Notes under the pieces: model-generated | Databases searched by the model: none | What the model saw: only the letters and a program-made list of their open reading frames with translations | Told to the model about the DNA's origin: nothing | Assembly: GCA_902615745.1 (NCBI GenBank) | Contig: CACMQB010000004.1 | Span: 1-64,000 of the forward strand | Direction: 5' to 3' | DNA length: 64,000 bases | Source: an uncultured Alphaproteobacteria bacterium | Lineage (GTDB): Bacteria > Pseudomonadota > Alphaproteobacteria > HIMB59 > GCA-002718135 | Translations under genes and position numbers: made by a program | Shown: positions 21,594 to 29,829 of the stretch, piece after piece | Layout of the letters: every line of letters starts with the position of its first letter | How positions within the stretch are numbered: the first letter of the stretch is position 1

Positions 21594-23294
21594 CTATTTT
21601 TTAAGCACTGACCCTAAAATATCTCCCAAGGAAGCACCAGATGTACTTGATCCATATTTACTTAAAGCTTCTTTTTCATCTCTGATTTCTAATTCTTTTA
21701 TTGAAAGATTAATTGATCTATTTTTCGGATCAATTGACAAGATCACTGAATCTACTATTTCTCCTAATGCGAAACGATCTGTTTTATTTTCGTTTTTATC
21801 ATTTGATAAGTTAGTTCTCTTTATAAAACCAAAGATTTGATTATTATTATCTAGTTCAATTTTAAGACCTTTTTCTTGAATATCAGTTATTTTACCAGTT
21901 ACTTTTGAATTAATTGGATTAGCCTCAATGAAGTCTTGAACTGGATCATTTTTTAAATGTTTAACACCAAGACTAATTCTCTCCTTATCAACATTGATAT
22001 CAAGTATTTTTACATTTATTTTTTCACCTTTTTTTAAATTTTTGATAATTGCTTCACATTCTTTCTCATCCCAACTTAAATCCGATATATGAACCATTCC
22101 ATCTATTTCATCAATAACCTTTACAAAAATGCCAAAATCAACAATGTTAACTACCTCTGTTTCAAAAGAATCATTAATTTCAAATTTATCTTTAAGTTTA
22201 AGCCAAGGATTATCTTTCATTTGTTTCAAGCTACAATTAACTCTTTTTTTGTCATCATCAATTTCTAAGACTAATACTTCTATCTCATCATTCACATTAA
22301 CTATTTTTGAAGGATGAGGAGGTTTTTTTAACCAGCTAAGTTCATTTAAAGAAATTATTCCATCATAATTATTATTTATAACCAAATGAATATTGTTATC
22401 ATTCATGCTAATTACTTTACCTATAACTTTATCATTAATTTTTAAAACTTCATTTACTTCATCCCAGGGATTATCTGATAATTGTTTAATACCAAGACTT
22501 AGTCTTGATAATTCTTCATCAAATTTTAAAACTTTTACTTTAATTGTAGAATTAAGTTCTAAAACATCAGCAGGATTATTAATTTTAGTCCATGAAATAT
22601 CTGTCACATGAACAAGTCCGTCTATTCCTCCAAGATCAATAAATGCACCATAATCTGTAATGTTTTTAATTTTACCCTCAATAATTGAACCTTCTTTGAT
22701 ATTTTTAAGAAGTTCTGTTCTTTGCTCTTTTAATTCGCTCTCAGTGATAGCTTTTCTCGAAACAACAATGTTCCCCCTATATTTGTCCATTTTTAAAATC
22801 ATTAATTCAAGAGGTTTATTTAATAATTCTTTAGTATCTTTGATAATTTGCCTAGTTTCAATTTGACTTCCAGGTAAAAATGCAACAACACCATCTAAAT
22901 CAACACTCATACCACCTTTAACTCTGTTAAAAGGCACTCCTGTTACAACCATATTTTCATTAAAACTATTTTGTAAATTATGCCACGCTTTTTGTTTTAC
23001 AGCTTTTTCTCTTGAAAGTAATGTCTCACCATTAGCATTGTCAACATTTTCAATGAAAACTTCAGTTTCATCTCCAACTTCAATTTCAGATTTTTGACCA
23101 GGTCTTGAAAATTCACTTAAAGGCACTCTGCCTTCACTTTTTAATCCAACATCAATTGTTACAATTTCATTTTCAATTGAAATAATTTTTCCAGTTATAA
23201 TACTCTTCTCTTTCGCAGAAGAATTTTTTAAAGAATTACTAATAAGAGTTTCATACTCTGTGTTGGTTATTTTATTTGTAGATTGTTGACTCAT
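21594..23294 (-). CDS. rpsA: 30S ribosomal protein S1
   Basis: 566 residues with six S1-type OB folds. The first two are divergent and ribosome-binding (GKIISIENEIVTIDVG and the VVAFLPGSQ segment); the next four carry the RNA-binding pattern, for example DYGAFIDLGGIDGLVHVTDI and DFGIFVKVIDEIDGMVHISD. It delivers mRNA to the 30S subunit, which matters in a genome with many weak ribosome binding sites. Flanked by cmk (1-base gap) and ihfB (5-base gap). Confidence 0.97.
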   Translation of the reverse strand: MSQQSTNKITNTEYETLISNSLKNSSAKEKSIITGKIISIENEIVTIDVGLKSEGRVPLSEFSRPGQKSEIEVGDETEVFIENVDNANGETLLSREKAVKQKAWHNLQNSFNENMVVTGVPFNRVKGGMSVDLDGVVAFLPGSQIETRQIIKDTKELLNKPLELMILKMDKYRGNIVVSRKAITESELKEQRTELLKNIKEGSIIEGKIKNITDYGAFIDLGGIDGLVHVTDISWTKINNPADVLELNSTIKVKVLKFDEELSRLSLGIKQLSDNPWDEVNEVLKINDKVIGKVISMNDNNIHLVINNNYDGIISLNELSWLKKPPHPSKIVNVNDEIEVLVLEIDDDKKRVNCSLKQMKDNPWLKLKDKFEINDSFETEVVNIVDFGIFVKVIDEIDGMVHISDLSWDEKECEAIIKNLKKGEKINVKILDINVDKERISLGVKHLKNDPVQDFIEANPINSKVTGKITDIQEKGLKIELDNNNQIFGFIKRTNLSNDKNENKTDRFALGEIVDSVILSIDPKNRSINLSIKELEIRDEKEALSKYGSSTSGASLGDILGSVLKK

Positions 23295-23295
23295 A

Positions 23296-23931
23296 TTAAC
23301 TATTTCTGAGTAATCTATTTATTTGTTTGACAGTTACTTTAAAACTACCATTATTATTTATAATAACTGCACCTTTTGGTATTATAAGAGGCGAGTGTTT
23401 TCTTAATTTATCTTGTCTATCTCTCAATTTAATATCCTTCAAAATTTTTCGGTATATAGACTTTTCACCACTATCAATCAACTGTTTATATCTTCTTTTT
23501 GCTCTAATTTCTGGATTTACCTCAATATATAGTTTTAAATCGGCCTTTTTGAAAACTACAGATCCTATATCTCTACCATCAATTACAAAACCATGTCTAT
23601 TTTTATTTTTTTTAACAAATTCGTATTGTAATTTATTTATATATACCCTGACAAAATTATAGACAGCAATTTCAGAAGCAATCCTACTTATTTCTTGAGT
23701 TCTAATTTTTTTACTTCTTCTAAAGGACAAATTTTCAATTTCATTTAATTTTTTTTTTATTTGTTTAACATTTTTTAGGTTTATTTTTTTCATTGAAAAA
23801 ATAAGTGCCAATCTTCGATAAAGTATTCCAGAATCTAAGTGTTTAAGTTTCCACTTTTTGCTTATATATCTGGATATTTTTTCCTTTCCAGAAGCTGCTG
23901 GGCCATCGATAGTAATTATCATTTTTTTCAA
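23296..23931 (-). CDS. cmk: Cytidylate kinase with an atypical P-loop
   Basis: 211 residues. Family features include LDSGILYRR, VIDGRDIGSVVF and DRQDKLRKHSPLI, and the aroA-cmk-rpsA order supports Cmk, which phosphorylates CMP and dCMP. The nucleotide loop reads GPAASGKEKIS instead of the usual GPxxSGKGT(L/V)(A/S): glutamate replaces the glycine after the invariant lysine, and lysine replaces the Mg-coordinating Thr. I checked these codons on the reverse strand (GGA AAG GAA AAA ATA). The start overlaps the aroA end by four bases. The enzyme is probably active but may use a rearranged loop. Confidence 0.9.
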   Translation of the reverse strand: MKKMIITIDGPAASGKEKISRYISKKWKLKHLDSGILYRRLALIFSMKKINLKNVKQIKKKLNEIENLSFRRSKKIRTQEISRIASEIAVYNFVRVYINKLQYEFVKKNKNRHGFVIDGRDIGSVVFKKADLKLYIEVNPEIRAKRRYKQLIDSGEKSIYRKILKDIKLRDRQDKLRKHSPLIIPKGAVIINNNGSFKVTVKQINRLLRNS

Positions 23932-25226
23932 AAAATATTACCACCTAAATTATTAAATTCACTTATGAAAGTGGGAAAGCTAGTATTAATAGATTCTGCA
24001 TCTTTGATTTTCAAAGGACCTATCCTCGTTCCCATTACACAAAAAGCCATTGCTATACGGTGATCAAAATCAGTTTGTATAAGATTTTTTTTAATTTCAT
24101 ATTTTTGGGAAGGATTAATAAACAAATCATCATTTTCAGATTTACAATCTACACCACAATTTTGTAAATTTAATAAAATCAGTTTTAATCTATCACTCTC
24201 TTTAATTCTTAGTTCCTTTAAACCACGAAAAATACTAGGGGAGTTTGCAAAAGACGCAGCAACTGCGATTATAGGATATTCATCAATCATTAAATCAGCA
24301 AACTCTGGTCCTAAATCACATCCGTTCAAATTTGAAGTTTTAACTTCAATATCACAAATATTTTCATTGTTATTTTTTCTTTCATTTAAAAGTTTGATTT
24401 TTGCACCCATTTTTTTTAGTGCTAATATAATTCCATTTCTAGTTGGATTATTATTTATATTTTTAAGAATTATATGGGAGTTTTTATTAATTAAAGCAGA
24501 TACAATAAAAAATGCACTGCTTGAAAGGTCATTTGGTACATCAATATTTTTTGGAAAAAGCTCTTTTTGTCCAAATATTTTTATAATTTTTTTATTATCT
24601 TTTTTGTATATTTTTATATCAGCACCAAATGATTCCAACATTATTTCGGTGTGATCTCTTGTTATTTTATGCTCTGTAATTTTTGTTTCCCCTTTTATAT
24701 TTAGAGCAGCTAATAATAATCCTGATTTAATTTGAGCAGATGGTATTTTTAAATCTATATCGATTGCTTTTAAATTACCTCCTTCAATAGTTATTGGTAA
24801 AGATCCATTAGTTGTATTAATTTTTGCGTCCATTTCAATTAAAGGATTTGCAATTCTATTCATAGGCCTATTAGACAGAGACTTATCACCAGTTAAAACA
24901 GATTTAAATCTTTGATTAGATAAAAGTCCAGTTAGTAATCTAGCGCTTGTTCCAGAATTACCAAGATAAATTTCATCTTTTGACTCATTAAGTGAGTTTA
25001 GTCCTTTACCATTAATTATGATTTTTTTTTTATTTTCTATAATATCAACCCCCATTGATTTAAATGCTTTAAGTGTATGCAAAACATCGTCAGATTTTAG
25101 AAGATTATTTACTTCACAAATACCATTTGAAATTGACGGAATTATTATTGATCTATGCGATATTGATTTATCACCTGGTATTGTCGGCATACCATTGATA
25201 CCTTTTGATATAAAATTACTAATCAT
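23928..25226 (-). CDS. aroA: 3-phosphoshikimate 1-carboxyvinyltransferase (EPSP synthase)
   Basis: 432 residues, two-domain inside-out barrel. Visible motifs: PGDKSISHRSIII (shikimate-3-phosphate and PEP lysine), LGNSGTSARLLTGLL, the LKIPSAQIKSGLLLAAL segment, and ELRIKESDRLK. The LGNSGTSARL form is the usual alphaproteobacterial, class II-like, variant. It lies directly after lptB, where rpoN-hpf-ptsN occur in many relatives. Confidence 0.97.
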   Translation of the reverse strand: MISNFISKGINGMPTIPGDKSISHRSIIIPSISNGICEVNNLLKSDDVLHTLKAFKSMGVDIIENKKKIIINGKGLNSLNESKDEIYLGNSGTSARLLTGLLSNQRFKSVLTGDKSLSNRPMNRIANPLIEMDAKINTTNGSLPITIEGGNLKAIDIDLKIPSAQIKSGLLLAALNIKGETKITEHKITRDHTEIMLESFGADIKIYKKDNKKIIKIFGQKELFPKNIDVPNDLSSSAFFIVSALINKNSHIILKNINNNPTRNGIILALKKMGAKIKLLNERKNNNENICDIEVKTSNLNGCDLGPEFADLMIDEYPIIAVAASFANSPSIFRGLKELRIKESDRLKLILLNLQNCGVDCKSENDDLFINPSQKYEIKKNLIQTDFDHRIAMAFCVMGTRIGPLKIKDAESINTSFPTFISEFNNLGGNIF

Positions 25227-25227
25227 A

Positions 25228-25974
25228 TTAAATTTGAAAATTTGAACCTAGGTAGAATTTCTTTATTTTCTCATCTTTCACAGCAGATACTGGATCACCT
25301 TCATAAAATATAGCTCCTTCGTTAACTATATAAACTCTATCAACAATTTTTAGAGTTTCTCTTACATTGTGGTCAGTAATTAATACTCCAATATTTCTTT
25401 CTTTTAATTTTTTTATTATTACTTTTATTTCTTCAATCGATACAGGATCAATACCTGTTAATGGCTCATCCAATAATAAGTATTTAGGATTTGTTGCAAG
25501 AGTTCTAGCAATTTCTAACCTTCTTCTTTCTCCTCCAGATAAAACAATGGATTTAGATTTTCGTACATGATTAATATCAAATTCATTGAGAAGATTTTGT
25601 AATAAAATATTTTGTTTATTTTTATCTTTCTCTTTAATTTCAATTATTGATAACAAATTGTCCTCAACACTCATACCTCTAAAGATTGAAGCTTCTTGAG
25701 GAAGGTAACTTATGCCCATTTTACCTCTTAAATAAATTGGTAAATTTGAAATATCTAATTTGTCAATTAAAATACTCCCACTGTCTGGTTTAACTAAACC
25801 AACAATTATATAAAAAGTTGTTGTTTTTCCTGCTCCATTTGGCCCCAATAATCCAACAATTTCATTTCTTTTTATTGAAATATTAATGTCTCTTACTACC
25901 TGTTTTTTACCATAAGTTTTTGAAATCTTATTAATTGATAATCCATTATCCAATATATTAAATTTATTATTCAT
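25228..25974 (-). CDS. lptB: LPS export ABC transporter ATP-binding protein LptB
   Basis: 248 residues. Walker A GPNGAGKTTT, the LptB-specific Q-loop region YLPQEASIFRGMSVEDNL, signature LSGGERRRLEIA, Walker B YLLLDEPLTGIDP and switch His in ITDHNVRET. It powers LPS extraction by LptFG through LptC and LptA. The start overlaps lptA by eight bases. LptF and LptG are not in the window. Confidence 0.97.
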   Translation of the reverse strand: MNNKFNILDNGLSINKISKTYGKKQVVRDINISIKRNEIVGLLGPNGAGKTTTFYIIVGLVKPDSGSILIDKLDISNLPIYLRGKMGISYLPQEASIFRGMSVEDNLLSIIEIKEKDKNKQNILLQNLLNEFDINHVRKSKSIVLSGGERRRLEIARTLATNPKYLLLDEPLTGIDPVSIEEIKVIIKKLKERNIGVLITDHNVRETLKIVDRVYIVNEGAIFYEGDPVSAVKDEKIKKFYLGSNFQI

Positions 25975-26728
25975 TGTTTTGAATTATCACTTTTACTTTG
26001 CTCTTATTATTAGATTTAATTTTATATGAATTGTTAGTAGTATCAAGAGTTCCATAGTCACCAGTTATTTTTTCTTCGTTTCTAATTATTGTAACATTAT
26101 CTATTAATTCAATTATTGAATTTTCATTATTGTAATTTATTGTTTTTGCATACATATCAGTGCCATCATTTTTGATATAAGATATTTTTTCATCAAAAAT
26201 ATTTAATAAAGTAATATTTTTTTTTTCGCCAGTATCAGAAAAAACTCCATCAATTGATCTAGCTTCAATTATTATACCTTCATTAATTAATTTAGAATTC
26301 AAACCTTTTAGAGAAAATTTACCAGTTTGATTATTAACTTCGATAAAGCCATCAGAAAACATTTTTAGATCTTTAGTAATTAATTTTGAACCCAGTCCTT
26401 TTACTTTTATTTTTTCAATTTTAAACTCAAATTCTAAAAATTCTCCATCACCTTGTATTTCATATTGTTCAGAATAAAAATCAACATTACCCTTCGCATT
26501 AAGTTTGGTAATATCATATAAATTTTTATCAAAATTAATTTTTACATCATCAGCGTTTAAAGTAAATTCATCTGACTCAATTTTTACATTTTTTTTTAAT
26601 AAATAAAACTTTTCATTTTGAAAGACTTCAATACCATCTTCTGTTGTTATCTCTGTCTCACCATTTTCTCTTGCAGTTAAATTCAAGGAAAAAAAAATTA
26701 TAAAAATAACTCCTAAAATTAATTTCAT
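25967..26728 (-). CDS. lptA: LPS transport periplasmic protein LptA-like (OstA domain)
   Basis: 253 residues. A signal peptide (MKLILGVIFIIFFSLNLTA) precedes repeating beta-strand OstA units (FTLNADDVKINFDKN, GNVDFYSEQYEIQGDGEFLEFEF and so on). It forms the periplasmic bridge for LPS. It is longer than the roughly 180-residue E. coli protein, as if an additional beta-jellyroll segment were present. Position between lptC and lptB supports the name. Confidence 0.87.
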   Translation of the reverse strand: MKLILGVIFIIFFSLNLTARENGETEITTEDGIEVFQNEKFYLLKKNVKIESDEFTLNADDVKINFDKNLYDITKLNAKGNVDFYSEQYEIQGDGEFLEFEFKIEKIKVKGLGSKLITKDLKMFSDGFIEVNNQTGKFSLKGLNSKLINEGIIIEARSIDGVFSDTGEKKNITLLNIFDEKISYIKNDGTDMYAKTINYNNENSIIELIDNVTIIRNEEKITGDYGTLDTTNNSYKIKSNNKSKVKVIIQNNE

Positions 26729-27174
26729 TTTAAAATAATGTATGAATTACCATAAAAAATTATCTTGTCACCTTTATCATAAATATCAAATCCATCTGAT
26801 GTAATACTAGTATTTTTAGATTTAAATAAGGACCTAGAAGAACTTTGCGCAGTTTGTTTGTCTCTATTAAAAATAACCTTATCTGTTTCAATACTAAAGT
26901 CATTTGATTTAAATCTAACGTTATCTTTTAGTAATATTTCATTTTTATTTAAAAAATTACCTTCTGCAGCGGTAATGAAAATTTGATTTGAATTATTATT
27001 AATTGAAAATTTTGGCTCTGAAATATCTGCGTTAGATGATCTATTTTTAATATTTTTTACTTCTTCATAACTTAAATTTGTTTGCTTAAAAAAAATAATT
27101 AAAATAAATAAACAAAATAATATTATACCAGATACAAAAATTAATTTTCTATTTATAAACAAAAAAAAATTCAA
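26725..27174 (-). CDS. lptC: LPS export protein LptC-like
   Basis: 149 residues with one N-terminal membrane anchor (LIFVSGIILFCLFILIIFF) followed by a beta-rich periplasmic domain (ISEPKFSI, FLNKNEILLKDNVRFKSNDFS) of the LptC type. It passes LPS from LptBFG to LptA. Sequence is divergent; the call depends on topology and the kdsD-lptC-lptA-lptB order. The stop overlaps lptA by four bases. Confidence 0.82.
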   Translation of the reverse strand: MNFFLFINRKLIFVSGIILFCLFILIIFFKQTNLSYEEVKNIKNRSSNADISEPKFSINNNSNQIFITAAEGNFLNKNEILLKDNVRFKSNDFSIETDKVIFNRDKQTAQSSSRSLFKSKNTSITSDGFDIYDKGDKIIFYGNSYIILK

Positions 27175-27175
27175 T

Positions 27176-28135
27176 TTAACTCGTCAATCTTAGTAAATCG
27201 TGAATATGAACAATACCTAATGGTCTTTTTTTATCACAAATAAACAAACTAGTTATTTTTTTTGTATTCATCAAATTTATAGCTTCTCCAACTAACATAT
27301 TTTTATTAGCTAAAGTTGGATTTTTTGTCATTATCTCAGAAGCTTTTTTGTCAAAAAATTTAGAATTCAATTTTCTTCTTAAGTCACCATCGGTGATTAT
27401 ACCAACTATTTGTTTTTTTGTATCAATTACTCCAATGCAGCCAAAACTTTTTTTTGTCATTGTTAGCAGAGCTTTCGACATTTTTTCATTTAAGTTTGCT
27501 AGTGGAAGTTCTTTTTTAACGTGCATAACTTCACTTAAATTTTTTAAATCTTTTCCAATATTGCCACCAGGATGAAGGCTTTTAAATTCTGTACTTTTAA
27601 AACCTCTTAATTCCAATAATGAAATTGCAATACAGTCACCAATTATCATCGACATAGATGTTGAACTTGTAGGTGCTAAATTTAATGGACAAGCTTCTAT
27701 TGGTTTTTTATATAAAATACCTATCGTTGAATTTTTATGTAGTATACTCTTTGAGTTACTCGTTATACTTATAAGTTTAATATTAAATCTTTTAGTAAAT
27801 TGAATTATGTTTTTAAGTTCAGATGTTTCACCAGAATTAGAGATTGCTATTACACTATCATCTTTTTTTATACTTCCTAAATCTCCATGGCTTGCTTCTG
27901 TTGCATGAACAAAATATGAAGGTGTGCCAGTCGATGTAAGGGTTGCAGATATTTTATTACCTATATGCGCACTTTTACCTACGCCAGTAATTACAATTTT
28001 ACCTTTTGTATTATAAATTAAATTGACTGCCTTACAAAAATTAACATTAAATGTAGATTTTAAATTCTTAATGCTACTTAATTCTCTTTTTAAAGTCCTA
28101 TTTGCACTATTAATAATTTTTTTATTATTTTTCAT
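27176..28135 (-). CDS. kdsD: Arabinose-5-phosphate isomerase (KpsF/GutQ family)
   Basis: 319 residues: a SIS isomerase domain (about 35-170; ITGVGKSAHIGNKISATLTSTGTPS, SHGDLGS, ISNSGETSEL) followed by two CBS repeats (about 205-319). Converts ribulose-5-phosphate to arabinose-5-phosphate, the first step to KDO for LPS. It abuts nrnC with a one-base overlap and precedes lptC, linking KDO supply to LPS transport. Confidence 0.94.
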   Translation of the reverse strand: MKNNKKIINSANRTLKRELSSIKNLKSTFNVNFCKAVNLIYNTKGKIVITGVGKSAHIGNKISATLTSTGTPSYFVHATEASHGDLGSIKKDDSVIAISNSGETSELKNIIQFTKRFNIKLISITSNSKSILHKNSTIGILYKKPIEACPLNLAPTSSTSMSMIIGDCIAISLLELRGFKSTEFKSLHPGGNIGKDLKNLSEVMHVKKELPLANLNEKMSKALLTMTKKSFGCIGVIDTKKQIVGIITDGDLRRKLNSKFFDKKASEIMTKNPTLANKNMLVGEAINLMNTKKITSLFICDKKRPLGIVHIHDLLRLTS

Positions 28136-28743
28136 TAATGTTTAAATATATCTTGTTCTGACCAACCGTTGATATCTAAATCTGTTCTATATTGAATAAA
28201 ATCAAAACAGGCTTTGGCTAATTTACTCCTTTTTTCTCTCATTAACATTGTATCAAGTTTATCTTTTATCCTATGCAAATATAAAACATCTGTAGCAGCA
28301 TATCTTTGTTGATCTTTAGTTAATTCCCCACCCCAATCAGAGGATTGTTCAGTTTTTGAAATTGATTTTCCTAATAATTCACTACAAAGATCTTTGTAAC
28401 CATGTTTATCAGTATAAGTTCTAACAAGTTTAGATGCAATTTTAGTACAGTAAATATTTTTTATATTAATTTTGAAGTTATGTTTGAATACAGCCACATC
28501 AAATCTAGCATAATGAAAAATTTTTTGAATTTTATTATTCTTAAGAATTTTAATTAAATTTTGAGGTTTTTGAGTAGATAAATCAATTTTTATGAGATGA
28601 CATACTTCATCACCATTAGAAATTTGGACCAAACATAATTTATCTCTTTTTGGATTTAATCCCATTGTTTCGCTGTCCAATGCAATAATATTAGTAGCCT
28701 TAAAACTTGCTGGAAGATCTCCTTCATAGAAATTTATTTTCAT
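28135..28743 (-). CDS. nrnC: NrnC-type 3'-5' oligoribonuclease (RNase D-like)
   Basis: 202 residues, a single DEDDy exonuclease domain without HRDC domains. Catalytic motifs: DSETMGL (D-x-E), FHYARFDVAVF (Asp) and YAATDVLYL (Tyr and Asp). The N-terminus FYEGDLPA, the central TKIASKLVRTYTDKHG and QSSDWGGELTKDQQ match NrnC of Bartonella and relatives as I recall them, which degrades very short RNAs. Automatic annotation often labels it ribonuclease D (rnd). First gene of the long minus-strand run, divergent from the NDUFA9-like gene. Confidence 0.88.
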   Translation of the reverse strand: MKINFYEGDLPASFKATNIIALDSETMGLNPKRDKLCLVQISNGDEVCHLIKIDLSTQKPQNLIKILKNNKIQKIFHYARFDVAVFKHNFKINIKNIYCTKIASKLVRTYTDKHGYKDLCSELLGKSISKTEQSSDWGGELTKDQQRYAATDVLYLHRIKDKLDTMLMREKRSKLAKACFDFIQYRTDLDINGWSEQDIFKH

Positions 28744-28744
28744 T

Positions 28745-28773
28745 TTGATTTTATTGCCTGTTTATTTTATATT
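28745..28773 (+). promoter_or_regulatory. Candidate sigma-70 promoter for the NDUFA9-like gene
   Basis: TTGATT at 28745-28750 and TATATT at 28768-28773 are separated by 17 bases, and the start codon is 33 bases downstream. The gene has an AAAGG ribosome binding site just before ATG. In such AT-rich DNA chance matches are common. Confidence 0.4.
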
Positions 28774-28805
28774 TTTTCTTTATATCACTTATTTAATTAA
28801 AGGTC

Positions 28806-29711
28806 ATGAAATCAATAGTAATTTTTGGAGGTGCAGGTTTTGTAGGTAAACATTTAATAAGACGTCTTACTAAAAATGGCTATAAAATCATTGTTCCATA
28901 TCAAAGATCTGTACAAGAAGCTAAAATCCGACTTTTAGGCGTAACAGGACAGGTAATTCCATTTCGTTATTCTTCATTAGAAGATAAAAGGCTCAAATCT
29001 GTTTTAAATAGTGCCGATGTATGCATTAATTTGAAAACTACATACGATCAAAAGAAGGGTGATTTTAATAATACAATATATAAATTTAATCAGAAACTTA
29101 TTAGAATTTTAAAATCTAGTAAGGAATTAAAACAATTCATTTTTTTTTCTGGTCTTGGTGTAGATATTGATAAAAATTCAACAAGAAGCGTTGCAGTACA
29201 TAAATCTGAAAAGGAAGCTTTTAATCAACTAGATAATGTAAATATTATTAGGCCAGGCGTTATTATAGGTGGCGGTGATATTTTCTTGAAAAGACTTTTA
29301 CCAATATTCAAAGCTTCATTTTTTGTCCCACTTTTTGGAGATGGTTCTACAAAATTCCAACCCGTATTTATTGACGATGTATCTTTAGCTGTTGATGAAA
29401 TAATTAAGTCCAAGATTAAAGGGAAAAATATTTATGAACTTGCTGGTCCAAGGATTTATTCTTACAAAGAATTCTTTAATTTTATTTCTGATTTTTTAAA
29501 CAAAACTAGGGTTTTAGTTCCTGTTCCTATGGCATTTATGAAACCTATTATAAATATTGCTGAAAAAACTCCAATTTCGCCTCTTACGTCTGAACAGTTA
29601 ACATTATTTGAAAAGGATAATCTTGTCGTAAATGTTGATAAATCGTTCCAAAATCTTGATATTAATCCACAGGATACACTACAAATACTTAAAAATATTA
29701 TTATAAATTAA
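28806..29711 (+). CDS. NDUFA9-like NAD(P)-binding protein (complex I accessory-type SDR)
   Basis: 301 residues, atypical extended SDR. The N-terminal nucleotide motif is IVIFGGAGFVGKHLIRRL; other segments are FIFFSGLGVD, NIIRPGVIIGGGD and the C-terminal PVPMAFMKPI. The catalytic Tyr-x3-Lys motif of active SDRs is replaced (HKSEKEAFNQ), as in the mitochondrial complex I subunit NDUFA9 and its alphaproteobacterial homologues. A role in respiratory complex I assembly or stability is inferred from that family. Single gene, divergent from nrnC; no nuo genes are nearby. Confidence 0.82.
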   Translation: MKSIVIFGGAGFVGKHLIRRLTKNGYKIIVPYQRSVQEAKIRLLGVTGQVIPFRYSSLEDKRLKSVLNSADVCINLKTTYDQKKGDFNNTIYKFNQKLIRILKSSKELKQFIFFSGLGVDIDKNSTRSVAVHKSEKEAFNQLDNVNIIRPGVIIGGGDIFLKRLLPIFKASFFVPLFGDGSTKFQPVFIDDVSLAVDEIIKSKIKGKNIYELAGPRIYSYKEFFNFISDFLNKTRVLVPVPMAFMKPIINIAEKTPISPLTSEQLTLFEKDNLVVNVDKSFQNLDINPQDTLQILKNIIIN

Positions 29712-29726
29712 GGTTTTTCTAAGTTT

Positions 29727-29745
29727 TAGTACAAAAGTGGTACTA
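29727..29745. repeat. Perfect inverted repeat upstream of gltD
   Basis: TAGTAC and GTACTA are separated by seven bases in the 118-base gap before gltD. No T-run follows, so it is not an ordinary terminator. It could be an operator half-site pair or a small hairpin; no known regulator motif was recognised. Confidence 0.3.
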
Positions 29746-29829
29746 TTATTACAAAATTATTGTTTCTTTTTTTATCTTGAATGTGTATTTGGTTCGATCT
29801 AGATAAAATAGTAAACAAATGATAACTAA

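Noticed and set aside
28135-28743. Classical ribonuclease D
   Set aside because: The HRDC domains are absent and NrnC-specific segments are present.
29712-29760. Rho-independent terminator after the NDUFA9-like gene
   Set aside because: The only hairpin has a 6-base AT-rich stem and no following T-run.
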